Positions 24,481-38,222 are shown, counted from the first letter of the stretch. The stretch is DNA of 64,000 nt from Ottelia alismoides (GCA_037367405.1 JAZKJV010004145.1:620001-684000), one strand, 5' to 3'. Notes: generated by a model not told the origin, from the letters alone. Translations and numbers: made by a program.

Positions 24481-26461
24481 AGTATTGGGAATCAAATTCT
24501 GTGCATAGTTGTCTCGCTTCATAAGCTAGATTGAATTTGTAGGTTTGATATAAATTTTTGGAAAGTATATTATCAATACCTAGGTATGATATATGTTATT
24601 AAAGTATATGATCGGCACCAACTAACAATGATCAAATGTGAAACTTTATGTTAAAACCCTAAAGGAGACAATATAAAAAAGATCTAAAACTTCATGTTTA
24701 TTTTGGGTCTTCCAGTATGCAGGATGTAGTCGTACTATTAATACATGAGGGTGATGTGATCAATAAACGATTGTATAACAATGGCATTTCCATTCCAAGG
24801 TTGTGATGAAACAATCTTGGATTTTAGTGACTCCTCTCAGTGGAGAAGTAATCTAATCTTGGTCCAAATGTTGTACAGTGATCTGAATATGATTCAAATG
24901 TAATGAAAAGATTAAATTCACAGCTTTGATTTAATCAAACATCTATGGGAGGTTCCCGACATCTGGATTTGAGATATGATCTCAATATCCAAGTCACTAT
25001 ACGAGGAACAAACAATTGCCTTGTCCTTATCTCCATGTATCTACGAAGAATGCGCATTATTCTTGAAAGAATTCAAGGATAATTTCATTGTTGATAATAT
25101 GTTTGAGCATTGAGGAAATTTGATAGTTAAATGTTATTTAATTATCATATATAATATGAGTTAGATTCAAATTATTTTACCAAATAATGAGAGTTTATGA
25201 TAATTAAATTTATTTTATTATCAAAATCAGAATGTGATTCATGTTATTTGGGCACACAAGAAGAGTCATCTTGGATAAGTAAATGTGATTTAATTATCAA
25301 ATATATGATTAATGTGGATATCTCTATCCATAATAATCACGGATATTATAAATATGATTTATAATATATTGGAAAGAGTTAATTGTAAATAGAATTACAA
25401 CATGAATTGAATTCACAATAAACAATTAATTGTAAATCTTATTTACATATTATGTTGTATATATGAATATGATGCATATTTATCAATGGCATGATTGATG
25501 TTTTCACAAATTTAATTTGGAATAATTTTTGTGATGGTGAATGCAATAATAGTTGTTGCATTATATATATAATAAATATATATTAAAGATGGCAAAACAC
25601 CAATAAAATGGTTGTCCACCTCGACCAATTCAAAGGGGGGACAACCACCCTCTTTTTCGGGTGGTGGTTGCCTCCCTTATTATCTATTTACTATAATTGA
25701 AATTAAAATGAATTAATTTGTATCTTAATATAATTAATTTATTTGATATAAATTAATTGTTTCGAATTTATAAGAACAAATCATGCTATTGATTAATAAC
25801 CTCTTAATTTAAACCATTGGATTAAGAGGGTATGTGGATTGAGATCCATATATACCCAACTAGTATAAAAGGAAGGGTATCCCTTTCCTTTTAGATCATC
25901 ACAAATACAAGAGGAATTAAAACTCTCTCCTTCTATCTCTCTCTCTCTCTCTCTCTCTTTACATAGGCCCCCTATCTCCCTCCTAAGAATGGCGGTCTAC
26001 CCTAAACTCCAGAGAGAGTCGTAGTCATCATAATGTCGTTGTGTTGCGGGATCGACTAATCATGGATCTCTGCATTCTTCAGTACCTTTCACTCGTCGAG
26101 AAGATGCTGGATATCATGAGAAGAGATCAGGAGATTCCTCGCTTGGATAATCAACATGGATTGCGAGGAGCATGTGTTTCATCAACGCACTCGCAATAGT
26201 CTCCTCTGATGGATCATACTTGAGACAAGAGGTCTCTTCATTTAGAGACTCGATCACAACGATGTTTCAAGAGGTAAATATAATACTTATTTTTGGTCTA
26301 TATGAAATGATCTGAGAAGTGTTCTGGGATCATGCGGTTTCATCGCTCAAATTTTTAAATTCCGTTGCCTCGAGCAACTAGTATGACTAGTCGCTTCCTA
26401 TCACATGTGATGTGATCTCCTAGTTTCCATGATACGTTTAAGTATATTTCTATATCCTTCA
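24481..26461 (+). repeat. 5' LTR of copia element A, first copy, truncated at its 5' side
   Basis: It begins inside the LTR (tattgggaatcaaattc corresponds to about position 640 of LTR B) directly after block K1, so the first 0.6 kb is missing. It ends ctatatccttca at 26,461, followed by a primer-binding site. TATA-like tataaaag lies at 25,864-25,871. Downstream of that box the sequence is GC-richer and ends in the donor-like ttcaagag/gtaaat (GT at 26,274-26,275). A (CT)n microsatellite lies at 25,936-25,958. Confidence 0.85.
25936..25958. repeat. (CT)n microsatellite in LTR A1
   Basis: About eleven CT units. The matching place in the second copy (37,706-37,717) has about six, so it changed length after the 11.7-kb duplication. 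Confidence 0.9.
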
Positions 26462-26463
26462 AT

Positions 26464-26477
26464 TGCTATCAGATCCA
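26464..26477 (+). promoter_or_regulatory. Primer-binding site of element A, first copy
   Basis: tgctatcagatcca differs at two positions from the initiator tRNA-Met site TGGTATCAGAGCCA. The second copy (38,223) has one change only. Confidence 0.75.
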
Positions 26478-29200
26478 AGTTCGGAGGTTTCAAATATGAT
26501 CCATAAACCTAAGATGACATGGCCATTTTTGGTTGTGTGAAATTTCAAAGCACTTTGTTCACACAACCATATTTTGTTTGATTATTTCACAATCTTTAAT
26601 ATATTTAAATTGTGAGTTTATAATTGGATTACATTTTTTATATTTATAGAAAACCGTGTTAATTGAGTTTACATGATTTGGAATCCACTTGCTCAAGTCA
26701 TGGTTGTTTTAGTGAACATGTGTCCATTGTTGCAGGACTGGTATTTTTAAAACGTAATCAAGAGTTAACCACGATTTTAAAATGCCTAGAAATGCATGTT
26801 TATTACTTGTATTATGTTGCAAATCAATTACATTTAGTTTGCATTATTTGGTGTTTATTTGATCAAGATTTGTTAGTTTCAGTAAACATGTGTCACTGCA
26901 GGAAACTTAATGTGATTATCATTCAATTAGATCATCGAAATTAATGGTTAATCTCTGGGAGTAACTATTTCTTAAATAGCTGTGAAATATTTAATGAATA
27001 TAAATAATTTGAATGACCATAATCAACATGATAAGATAATTGATATTGATCAATTTGGTTATTATGAACTTTCTAACAACATTGAAACTTGATTAGGATT
27101 TGGGATTTGTTTAGAAAATCTTCATATAATATTAATAAAATGGTTTTGATAAATATTATATAGCTTAACTTCGGTTGAAAAAAATGAATATCATCTCAAA
27201 TACAATATGATCAAATCACATTATCCTGACTTGAGGTGGATATGGTGTCTAGTTGAGGATCATTGGGGTAGATGGCTACTCCATGAGCCGTCTGTCCCAC
27301 ATCTTGTGCGTACTGTCCATGACAGGTGTACGGAAAGGATGACATTTGAAATGATTATGTGGTATTTTTCTAATTATTAACATTTTTATAATGTGTATTT
27401 TCATATTATACCATCCTTCAAGTAACAATCAAGACTGTTTGTTGATTGTTTGGATTGGATTCATGATTGATTTAATATGATTAAATTATTGATATCCAAT
27501 TAAACACTTTATTATAAATAGAGTAGTATTTACCTGGGAAGAATTAATCATAAGAAATATGATTCGTAATGAGTAGTTAAAACTTAAATGAGATATGGAG
27601 GATCACAAAAATGGCATACATGGTCTTCTGTCAAGGCGAAGGGTTTCGTTGCCAGGGATTGAATGTGGGAGACACTTGTCCAAAATGACAGCTCCTGCAT
27701 ACAAAATGTATTTAGATCGATCTCTTTGCTTCTTGAAATAGTAAGGTCGAATACGTAGTGACCCCAATATCAGTTGCACATATTATTAGAGCAATATTGT
27801 ATTGTACATAGTAAATTCTATTCTTGTTGACTGGTGGTTCAATTAACGACATGTCACCAGTTACGGTTGTGGGTGTGGGTGTTAAAGACCAAATTGAGAA
27901 ATGCAAGTTGGACATGCAAGGCAGAATGGGTTCCCGCTTCTTTTATCTGAGTTACAAGTTCTTCTATTATTCGGATGCTACAAAGATAAGAAAGGAGATC
28001 CCAGATCTTGCTTGAAATATAATGGTAAGTATATCTCTTACATTTAAAATGAGTAAGGGAATGAACTTTCAGTAATGACAAGGCAAGATAGCTTTGATAT
28101 AAAAATGCTAAATCGAAGTAAATTTTGTATTTATGCAAATTATCTTATTTATGATAACATACATTAAACCCACTCAAAATTATACTTAATGATAAGCAGT
28201 AAAATGTCATGAATTGGATACATGATCTAGTTATTGCACTTGAAGTTGGACACATAATGTATGTCGTTGCAATATGCCAATTTCCTCATAATAATGAAGA
28301 GTAGCAATTAAATGGGTGATAGGACAACAACTTTAGATTTATATGCCTCTATAGTATGGATCTCTCATCTATTGTGCTTTGGAAGTATCATGTTGATGAT
28401 GATCGTAATTATCGAAAATCCTTACAAATATAAGAAAATATTTTGGCATACATATGTGATCTCAACATTTAATCATGAATGACATGGTTCACTATATTAT
28501 GCATAATGGTGGCTCGATAAGAGATGATGTACTCAAAAAGCATGAGTACCTTCCTGAACCAATGTTTTTAAGAGTTAAGATAGATGTAGTTATGACAAGT
28601 GTCGTCATTCTACTATACTCAAGTCATTCATGAGGTTTCATAATATTCATATTATATAAATTAAATGAAGCATGTATAAATGTTGAAATACTCTTCTATT
28701 GAAATCTGTTGAGTTCAACATAAGAGGTCCTTAATCTTAAGCAAGGGTTGTTTATAGATGAGAGAAGTGTAGTGGAAGCATGGGTCCAACCCCAGTAAGA
28801 AGAAAAGTTAAAGACTTGACTGTACTTCTGTGACTTCCATTTGACATCCAAAGAGTTGGATGAATGCCAATAATGCAATACGACGATGTACTCGTATTAT
28901 GACTATCTAGACTATCTAGGATCCTTATATAAGGACTCAGATAGTGCATCAAAATAATCTACATCTACATTTAATCAATGAAATTTACTTATTTATTTGA
29001 TAAGACGAAGTCTAATAGTTGTATCTCATTTATCTAATAACACTTGGAATTGGTTGCATATGTTTTAGAAGATTAGAAAATTTGATCTTAAGGTTTAATA
29101 ATCATCCACATGGATAATGATGCAATTGTTGCAACAATCTCCATTGGATAGATAGACTACATATTTTCAGCTGGAGAGCCCTTAGTCTCAGACACTGTCT
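26478..29200 (+). other. Leader and gag-region remains of element A1
   Basis: This non-coding leader is shared with A2, B and C. Conserved sub-blocks lie at 27,230-27,340 (tggtgtctagt...ccatgaca) and 27,590-27,930 (tcaaggcgaagggtttcg, gtcacc, gacatgcaaggcagaatg), the latter with a weak hairpin (caatat 27,765-27,770; atattg 27,794-27,799). From about 28,030 a former gag region begins; AWVQP and KLKT-like text near 28,770-28,820 matches the basic region before the gag zinc knuckle. No open gag frame survives. Confidence 0.6.
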
Positions 29201-31404
29201 CGATGACTGAGATATTAGAATACATTCATTATTTATTTCTAAAATGTTCAAAAAAACTTGAAGTTTGGAATAGACCTACCATAAAGAGTTATTATGGACA
29301 TATTTCAGAGAGTAATCGAACATCAAAAGGAATCTGCTAAATTAGAAAATTAATTAATGGTTCATTAACATTTCTAAATACTGAAATTAAATCTTAATAG
29401 ATCAATAGGAGGATGAAGATCATTAGACAATGATCTGGTATCAAACGTCAGACATATGTCTATTAATATGATCAATAGACTAGTAAGATATTGAAATTTA
29501 GATTGTCTAAAGCTTCAAAACCTAAATACTTATAAATATTATATTCAAAAAAATTTCTGATAAACCATTCTTTGTGAATGGTCTAAGATGCCAAGGCATT
29601 GAAGCTCACATACATATTGATGTATGTGACCCTTTTATATCATAATAAACATTAATGATATGTGATATCAATTAATGATTTTTGTTATATGAGATTTCTT
29701 CCCTTCACCTTAGAAATCTTTGAAATGTTCAAATATTTCACAATTTTGGTTTAGGACCTAAGTCTGAAGGAAGATGAAAGAATTCGATCTAGTCAAGGTA
29801 GCAAGTACCTATTAGATGAATTCAAGGGATACCTTATGGATAAAGGAATGTCATTCTTATCTCACTCCTCTTCATACACCTAAAGTAAATAGAGTTGTAG
29901 GGAGATGCAATTGGATCATGTGTGACATGATTTAATCAATGATGAGTCTTAGCATAATTACCTCTTACTTTCCTAATATATATGTAGTGGAAACTAAAAT
30001 ATTTATCTTTAATAAGATTCCAAGCAAGTTAGATAGAATCTAGCACCTGAGAGTGCTACTTGATTAGGAATATAAAAGATGGTATTGGATACCTACTTTA
30101 TGGCCTTGAGATTCTTAAAAGATTTCATATCTAAGTATTTGATTCTTAGAGGATTAATTTCTTAAAAATCAAGATTAAAATGAAGTGAAGGAAGTTATAG
30201 AATCTTGAAAAGATAATGAGGCTCTCGAAATCGGAAACTAAAAGAGACAATTAAAGATAAAACACTGATACCTCTTCAAATTAATTTGTGGGTGGTAAGA
30301 CCACCTAAAGATATGGATTCCATGTGTGAGTTAATTGTGACAATGATTTGACCTCATATGATGAAGTTTCTAAGGATCATGACATGGAAAGATGGATGTG
30401 AAAACTAAAGTCTATAGTAGACTTCATATACAAGTGTTGTAAATGGACCCTCAAAGATCCACCTATATGTGTAAGACATGTTAATGTGTAAATGGATCTT
30501 CAAGAGAAAGAGTGAACCTGATTGAGAAGGTAGAGACCCTCATAGCATGGCTCGTAGACATTAGCTACACATCGAACAAAAGACATCGCTTGCGATGCAT
30601 CTTGTTCTCAAGTGACCATGCTTAAACCCATCAGAATATCGCTAACTATAGCTACATAACTTGACTTTGACATATATAAAATAGAAGTCAATATTGCATT
30701 CCTCTATGAAGTAGACCCAGGGTTTCAAAGTTGAGGAAAACAAGATGTGCAAGCTGAAGAACTCCATTTATGGACTCAAATAGACTTCTAGTAGTTAGAA
30801 CATCAAATTTAATGAAATTATAAAGTTTATGATTTCATAAAAAAATAATAATGAACCATGTGAAGCTTAGTGGGAGTGGCATTGTGTTCATCGTGCTAAA
30901 TCTAGATAGAATCCTAGTCATTTGGAATAATGTAAGGACGATAATAAGTGTTTTATAATCTAGTTGTTCCATACCTTGAGATATGATTTCATGGATACCT
31001 CTTAGATCTTAGTTCTAAAAATATTCAGAAGCATAGAAAAGAGGGGATTGGGACCGTCACATTTGTAGTACACCTTGGACATTTTCCATTTTCGAGAAAA
31101 CCCCAAGGAAGACTTCCTTCCCTTAAGGTATGGTATTGACCTATCTGAAAGGATAGCACCTTAAAGAATCGAGGAAATGAATGCTCAAACTGCTTGCCCA
31201 TGCGCATCTGTTATGAGAATCATGGTGTATGTTAAATGTGTATAAAAACCAGATGTTTCTCATGCAATGGGAGTTGTAAACTATTACTAATCCTACTAAG
31301 GAGATATAACACTTTATTGCAGTAATAACTATATCCTCAAAGAATGGCAAGATTTTTGAGATAGCAATCTCAAAATATTATCTTCAAGAACTTAATCCTA
31401 GTGA
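29200..31404 (+). pseudogene. Element A1 integrase, reverse transcriptase and RNase H remnant
   Basis: Decayed copia pol in the normal order. The pre-integrase part is near 29,270-29,390 (GHISESN, KLINGSLTFLN, followed by HIDVCDPF near 29,620). The integrase is near 29,790-30,060 (KYLLDEFKGYLMDKGM, VVGRCNW, YVVETKIFIFNKIPSK). The reverse transcriptase is near 30,485-30,960 (WIFKRKSE, TMLKPI, CKLKNSIYGLK, SGSGIVFIVL). The YVDD site reads NLDR at about 30,899-30,910. RNase H begins near 31,140 and is cut at about 31,404 by gypsy-type sequence. Stops and frameshifts occur throughout. Confidence 0.8.
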
Positions 31405-34400
31405 AGTCTCTCTCTCACTTCCAAGTAAATCAATCAATGACGAGGTTGGTCTCCCGCAAACAAGGGTTAATTTTAGTAAATTTTTTTGGTCGAATTCAAT
31501 TTGCAGTCTTTATTTAAGAGATTAGTTGCCACCATAGTTAATCCACACAAGCAATCACATCTACCATCCAGTCCCAATTCCTTTACCCTGGGTTAGAAAA
31601 ACTGAGAGAGGGAATCGGAAAATGCCGACGCAATTGAGAAAACGATGATGAATTCTTGAGTTAGAATACTTAGAGTGCCTCTAGCTCTACTAGGAGATGC
31701 AATACGGAATTAAAATTTTACACTATAAAAATGCAAACGAGAAAACTGTTCCTAGACATGCAGCTCTATTAACGAGTGGTGAATAATAATTTGCACTAAT
31801 CTAAGTGTTTTGTTAAATGTGATGTGTGGTCCTATAGAGTACGAGCACACGTAGAAACTTTGCTCTAAGTGCCGCAAGTGTAGGTCCTTGTCTATATCAA
31901 TCAACCACATGACCACGAAGGGTCCAATGTCAAGAGTCCGGGTAAATGCATGAGATTCCAAATGAAATATGTTGTAAGTATGCAATTATTACAACTTAAT
32001 TCAGAAAAAACTGAAAAATCTCTCTTCTCAAAACTTCTTATCATCTCAACAGCCGACTCAATCCACAAATCATTAGTCTCTTATGCACTTTGAGATGTGT
32101 AGACTTCAAGAAAGCCGCTCCAAGTCCACTGGACCCTCGTACAAAAAAATAAAACATATGTTAGAGAGAGATATCAATATATACATATATATAAACAGAG
32201 AAATAATTGAAAAAATGAAATAATTACAAGGTAGTTCAACGGTCAGACCACCAGAGTTAATGGAAAATCAAAATATAATTTTCTAAAATGATCCTAAGTC
32301 GTTTTCTTCCTTGGCAATGACGTCATTGACAGATTGTTGATCACCTTAATTAATCATGTCATGTTGTTGTCGTCAGATAATCAGGAACCACACGAATTAA
32401 TGAATCAACAAATAAATGTATCCAAGATTTTATGTATTTTTACCCTAGGCAAGCCCTAGGGTCGACTCAAGGAGGCAAAAGAATAACGTCGGCAGAAATT
32501 AGAAGAATTAGCTCCATCCAAACGAGATTTTTTATGCAAAAGAAATGCTAATGCATAAATAAGATTGAACTAGTTTATTAAGGAATAGAATGATTTAGCC
32601 AAATTAATTTTAATACAAAATTGATCCAATTTAGCTAATTGTATTTTTCCTAGAAACCTAATCCAATAATGAATGCAAAGTGTATTTTTTTGAATTTTTG
32701 GTTTTAAAATAAAACAATGAAAAATGCAAACTTTTTAAGGGTTTTTATGCAATTTTTCACACAAACAAAATGCAAAATTAATGACTTTTTTTGTATGTGA
32801 AATATGATGAAAAAAAGCGATAATAATATTTTTGGATGTTTTCAAGAATATATTAATTTTTTATGAATTTTTTATGGAAACAGGATGATTGTGAGCATTT
32901 AATTTCAAATAAATCCACTCATTAAAATTATTTATAAATCAAATTTTCTCAAAAAGTTATGATAGGAAATCCAGGAGACTTGAAATTTCGCAAAAATAGT
33001 ATTTGTGGATATAATTAAAAATCAACTGCATCAATCACTCAACAACTTATTTTATTCACAAGACACATCCAGTTTTTATGAAATTTATATAGTAATTAAC
33101 GCACAAATAGAAGCATCATCATTGAATTTTGCACAATTTTTTTAACCATTTACTTAAATATGAAATTCAGACCACGGAATGGGTAAAATATCCAATTTTT
33201 CAGAAAAATAATTTTAATAAATTACCCATTGCTCATAAAAATCCAAATAAATAAACAAGTGACAGATAATTAAATGGTCCTCAACATGCTATTTTTTATT
33301 AAAAATGATACAAAATGTATGTCCAAATTATTACTAAATGTTTAGGGTGTCCGTGTAATACATAAATAATTATTCAAAGAAATAAAATGTGCCTAGGGGC
33401 ACTTTTAATATTTTAAAACATGAAAGGACTCAATATGAAATTTCCAAAAAAAAAACTAAAATGACATTTGATAAACATGTATTCCAAAAAATGGAACCCA
33501 ATAGGGCACGATATAGCAAGGGCGCACAGGCGTCTAAGGCATGGTTGGCGACATGCAACCATGCATATGAGGGCGCGCCAACATGGGTGGGAGGGCAGTG
33601 CATCAAGAGTCTGGCATCTGACAAAATGATGGTAGTTGCGGGCGTGGAGGGTCATGTCTCCAGGGGTTGAATGCCACGGTTGGGAAGTGCATGGCGGATC
33701 TGTCTGTGGACGTGTAGGAAGCGCGCGGTTGAGGCGGAGGAGGACGATGGTTGCATGACGTCAGTGATGGCGTGTGCGGTGGCAAGGGGGCCAAGTTAGT
33801 ATTGGCATGTTGTAGGCAGGAGGAAGATGGCACGGTGGTGCACCTGTTGGAGCAGGAAAGGCGACCAACGACGAGTGGTGTATGGAGGCACGTGTGGCTG
33901 CTAGTGCGCGACGGCGATGGATGTAGGTTTGTCAATGAGGGCACGATGGGCTGGAAGCCAATGGGGTAGCATGGCACCCGTAGGAGACGAGGAAAAGGTC
34001 CAGTTAATGGGTAGCATGGAGGTGACACGCAAGTCAGTTGGTGGCCGCAGGTGACGACGGTTATAGCATGTTGGGCGCAGCGGCCGCTGGCGGAGGGCGG
34101 AACTCGCACAGGGGCTGTTGGGGCGTAGGAACCTCAGGTGGCCAAGGTCGAGATGAAGTTTATGCTTGGAAACAGAGATGGTCTACGAAGGGCCGCGACT
34201 TGAGGTGCACGACCATGTAGGAAGTATCGGAGTAGGAGGCAGCGGGGATAGGCTCATGTCTCCTGCAAGGACCCAAGCTGCAGTTTTTAAATAAAATATA
34301 TTTTGGGTTAATCTAGTAAGTAATAATGAAAATAAGAGAATGAAGAGGAGTTGATGTTATTATGAAGATGATGATGTAAAAAAATAAAAGAGATGATTAT

Positions 34401-34581
34401 GAGGTGCTGATGTTATGATGATGATTATGATTTGGATGTGGTGTAAAAAATAAAGATGATCAAAACAACAAAAATAATGTTAGATAATAAAAATTGAGGG
34501 GAAGATAGAAAATTTATGTATGGTTTATCGAATTTGCAGAGCAGCTACGCTAGACTCCCATCATCGCCTCGATGTGGTACT
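31405..34581 (-). repeat. Gypsy-type non-coding unit G2 with GC-rich island
   Basis: It replaces the end of the A1 RNase H. Its middle (ggcaagccctagggtcgactc at 32,450-32,470) matches G4 near 57,345, and its AT-rich text with atgaattttttatgg matches G1 and G4. A GC-rich island at 33,500-34,270 is open for 168 codons on the minus strand (33,603-34,109; proline, serine and histidine rich, no domain). After the island come GATGATG-rich repeats (34,350-34,440). It ends at gatgtggtact, the insertion site of LTR B. The left edge is accurate to about 15 bases. Confidence 0.6.
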
Positions 34582-36349
34582 TGTTGGACATGCGAGCCCA
34601 CGACGAGCCATTATGCAATAAATGTTATTGCGAATATCATTCCCTAATCTAAAATGAAGAATAACTAATTTGCATAATAGGTCCCTTAGTACAATTAGGA
34701 TTATGTACCATGGCCATCTTAATAATTATACAATTGCTGGTTCAACTATTGAATCATAGAGGCTGGTGCTTGGATGAATATCTAAAGAGCTAGATTGAGG
34801 ACTCGTCAAGCACCATCAAATGATTGTTAAGAGATGATCTCCAACCTGAGTAGGAGATGGCAATCCTTTCTCACATAGGCTGATATCTGACCGACCTCTT
34901 GATGCAGGTCCTCTGCATGGGAATAAAGATTCAAAGGTGTCAGATTAGGTAGGTCAAAGAGTTGACTTAACGAGATCGAGATAATCAAAGACCTATATCG
35001 TATGTTGTCACGATATAGGCACGCATCCTCTGACCGGAGATAGATGTGTTACTATATGTCTGAGTATGAACATTTGGCGGACCATTAGGTTGATGACCTA
35101 ACCAAGGTCTATACACCGGCGCGCTAGTGTGCATATAAGGGCATATGAGTAATACGATCTCTCAATGGGATCATACAGGTTAACTACTGAACCGGAAGAC
35201 ATGAGCTCACTCATGAGATATTGGGAAGAATCAAATTCCATACACGGTCGTCTCACTATGGAAGCTTGATCGAATTTGTAGGTTTGATATATACTTTTGG
35301 AAAGTATATGATCAATACTTAGGTATGATATATGCTTTTGAAAAGTATATGATCGATACCAAATCCCAATGATCAAATGAGAAACTAACTGAAAAAACCC
35401 TTAAGTAGACAGTATAAAGTTGATCTAATACTTCGGGTTTATTCTGGGTCTTCCAGTATGCAGGATGTACAGGTGTTGGGAATACCTGAGGGTGATGTGA
35501 TCATAAACGATTATATAACCATGACGCTTCCATTCCTAGGGAGTTATGAAACGGCTCTGGATTTTAGTGACTCCTCTCAGTAGAAAGTAATCTGATCTTG
35601 GTCCAAATGTTGGACATTGATCTGAATGTGATTCAGATGCAATGAGAAGATTAGATTTGTTGTCTTGATTTAATGAAGCATCTATGGGAGGCCCGAGATC
35701 TGGATTTGAGATGTGATCTCAATATCCAAGTCACTATACGTGGAACAATACAATCGCCATGTCCTTATCTCCAAATATCTGCGGAGAAAGCGCATTATCC
35801 TTGAAAGAGTTCATGGATAATTTCATTGTTGATATAAGTATCCAAGCATCGAGAAAATTACTAATTACATGTGATCTAATTATCATGGATAATATGAATT
35901 TGATTCATATTATAAGGAGAGATATCTAAGATAATAAAATGTGCTTTAATTATCAAAGATATGAATAATGTGAATGTGATTCATGTTATTTGGGCACGTG
36001 AGAAAAGAGATCCAAGATTATTAAATGTTATTTAATTATCATGGATATGAATAATATGGATAACACTATCCATATTAATCATATATATTATAAATGTGAT
36101 TTATAATATATAAGAGAGAGCATATTGTGATTTATATTTGTTAATTAATTATTAATGTGAATTAGATTCACATTAGATGATTAATTAAAAATATAAGTTA
36201 CATTTTGTTTTGGGATGTGAATGTGATTCACAATTTTTTAATAGCATGATTGCAATATTTCACAAGATAATTGTGAATTATATTTGTGAAATAATTTATA
36301 ACAATTGTTGTTGTAAATTTTGGAGATATATCATGAGATAATGAGATCT
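34582..36349 (+). repeat. LTR B fragment (first 1.77 kb) closing unit 1
   Basis: It starts tgttggacatgcgagccc after gtact, exactly as at 46,319, and follows the B LTR to gagataatgagatct. There it stops and LTR A sequence follows. The short frame at 35,098-35,376 on the minus strand is repeated at 46,835-47,113; no function is visible. Confidence 0.88.
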
Positions 36350-36372
36350 AAAACTTTGTGTTTATTTGGGAT
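36340..36372. other. Duplication junction: LTR B joined to LTR A with filler
   Basis: LTR B ends at gagatct (36,349). Then come about 20 bases (aaaactttgtgtttatttgg) before LTR A resumes at atgcgaaatttaatg. The filler resembles gatctaaaacttcttgtttatt, found about 45 bases downstream, so it looks like a templated insertion. B is joined at about position 1,770 and A at about position 800 in LTR B coordinates, so the join was not between equal positions. Confidence 0.75.
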
Positions 36373-38220
36373 GCGAAATTTAATGTTAAAACCCTAAAGA
36401 GACAGTCTAAAAAGATCTAAAACTTCTTGTTTATTTTGGGTCTTCCAGTATGCAGGATGTACTCGTATTATTAATATATGAGGGTGATGTGATCAATAAA
36501 CGATTGTATAACAATGGCATTTCCATTTCAAGGTTGTGATGAAACAATCTTGGATTTTAGTGACTCCTCTCAGTAGAGAAGTCATCTAATCTTGGTCCAA
36601 ATGTTGTACAGTGATCTGAATATGATTCAAATGTAACGAGAAGATTAAATTCACAGCTTTGATTTAATCAAACATCTATGGGAGGTTCTCGACATCTGGA
36701 TTTGAGATATGATCTCAATATCCAAGTCACTATACGTGGAACAAACAATTGCCTTGTCCTTATCTCCATGTATCTACGAAGAAAGCACATTATTCTTGAA
36801 AGAATTCAAGGATAATTTCATTGTTGATAATGTGTTTGAGCATTGAGGAAATTTGATAGTTTAATGTTATTTAATTATCATCTATAATATGAGTTAGATT
36901 CAAATTATTTTACCAAATAATGGGAGTTTATGATAATTAAATTTATTTTATTATCAAAATCAGAATGTGATTCATGTTATTTGGGCACACAAGAAGAGTC
37001 ATCTTGGATAACTAAATGTGATTTAATTATCAAATATATGATTACTGCGGATATATCTATCCATTATAATCACGGATATTATAAATATGATTTATAATAT
37101 ATTAGAAAGATTTAATTGTAAATAGAATTATAAACTATATGTTGTTGTGAATTGAATTCACAAAAAACAATTAATTGTAAATCTTATTTACATATTATGT
37201 TGTATATATGAATATGATTCATATTTATCAATGACATGATTGATGTTTTCACAAATTTAATTTGGAATAATTTTTGTGATGGTGAATGCAATAATAGTTG
37301 TTGCATTATATATATATATATATATTTATATATATAATAAATATATATATTAAAGATGGTAAACACCAATAAAGTGGTTGTCCACCTTGACCAATTCCAA
37401 GGGGGGACGACCACCCTCTTTTTCGGGTGGTGGTTGCCTCCCTTGTGATCTATTTACTATAATTGAAATTAAAATGAATTAATTTGTATCTTAATGTAGG
37501 GAGATAATTAATTTATTTGAATTAAATTAATTGTTTCAAATTTGTAATAACAGATCATGGCTATTGATTAATAACCTCTTAATTTAAACCACTTGATTAA
37601 GAGGGTATGTGGATTGAGATCCATATATACCCAACTAGTATAAAAGGGTATCCCTTTCCTTTTAGATCATCACAAATACAAGAGGAATTAAAACTCTCTC
37701 CTTCTATCTCTCTCTCTTTACATAGGCATCCTATCTTCCTCCTAAGAATGGCGGTCTACCCAAAACCCCAGAGAGAGTCGTAGTCATCGTAATGTCGTTG
37801 TGTTGAGGGAACGACTAATCATGGATCTCTGCATTCTTCAGTGCCTTTCACTCGTCGAGGAGATGTTGGATATCGTGAGAAGAGATCAGGAGATTCCTCA
37901 CTTGGATAATAAACATGGATTGCAAGGAGCGTGTGTTTCATCAACGCACTCGCAATAGTCTCCTCTAATGGATCATACTTGAGACAAGAGGTCTCTTCAT
38001 TTAGAGACTCGATCACAACGATGTTTCAAGAGGTAAATATAATACTTATTTTTGGTCTATATGAAATGATCTGAGAAGTGTTCTGGGATCATGCAGTTTC
38101 ATTGCTCATATTTTTAAATTTCGTTGCCCTGAGCAACTAGTATGACTAGTGGCTTCCTATCACATATGATGTGATCTCCAGGTTTCCATGATGTGTTTAA
38201 TGATATTTCTATATCCTTCA
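36370..38220 (+). repeat. LTR A, second copy (5' part missing)
   Basis: It parallels 24,636-26,461. It ends atatccttca at 38,220, with a better kept primer-binding site after it. TATA-like tataaaag lies at 37,639-37,646 and the donor-like ttcaagag/gtaaat has its GT at 38,033-38,034. A (TA)n run at 37,307-37,326 is longer than in the first copy. Confidence 0.88.
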
Positions 38221-38222
38221 AG

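Larger units (their letters stand above)
24636..36349 (+). repeat. Unit 1 of an 11.7-kb tandem duplication
   Basis: This interval repeats at 36,370-48,087 with an offset of 11,734-11,737 bases along its whole length: LTR A, A internal, G2 and the first 1.77 kb of LTR B. Short stretches compared by eye differ at about 2-5% of positions. The unit begins in mid-LTR A and ends in mid-LTR B, so it is not a transposition product but a segmental tandem duplication. Confidence 0.9.

Noticed and set aside
33603..34109. A 168-codon proline-rich frame kept in both G2 and G3 (45,337-45,846)
   Set aside because: The two copies come from a recent tandem duplication with a few percent divergence, so being open in both is weak evidence of coding. 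No motif is seen.
24481..38220. Element A as a complete retrotransposon with two LTRs, 24,481-38,220
   Set aside because: The second LTR A (36,370-38,220) is followed by its own primer-binding site and internal region, and the whole 11.7 kb repeats. It is the start of the second unit, not a 3' LTR.
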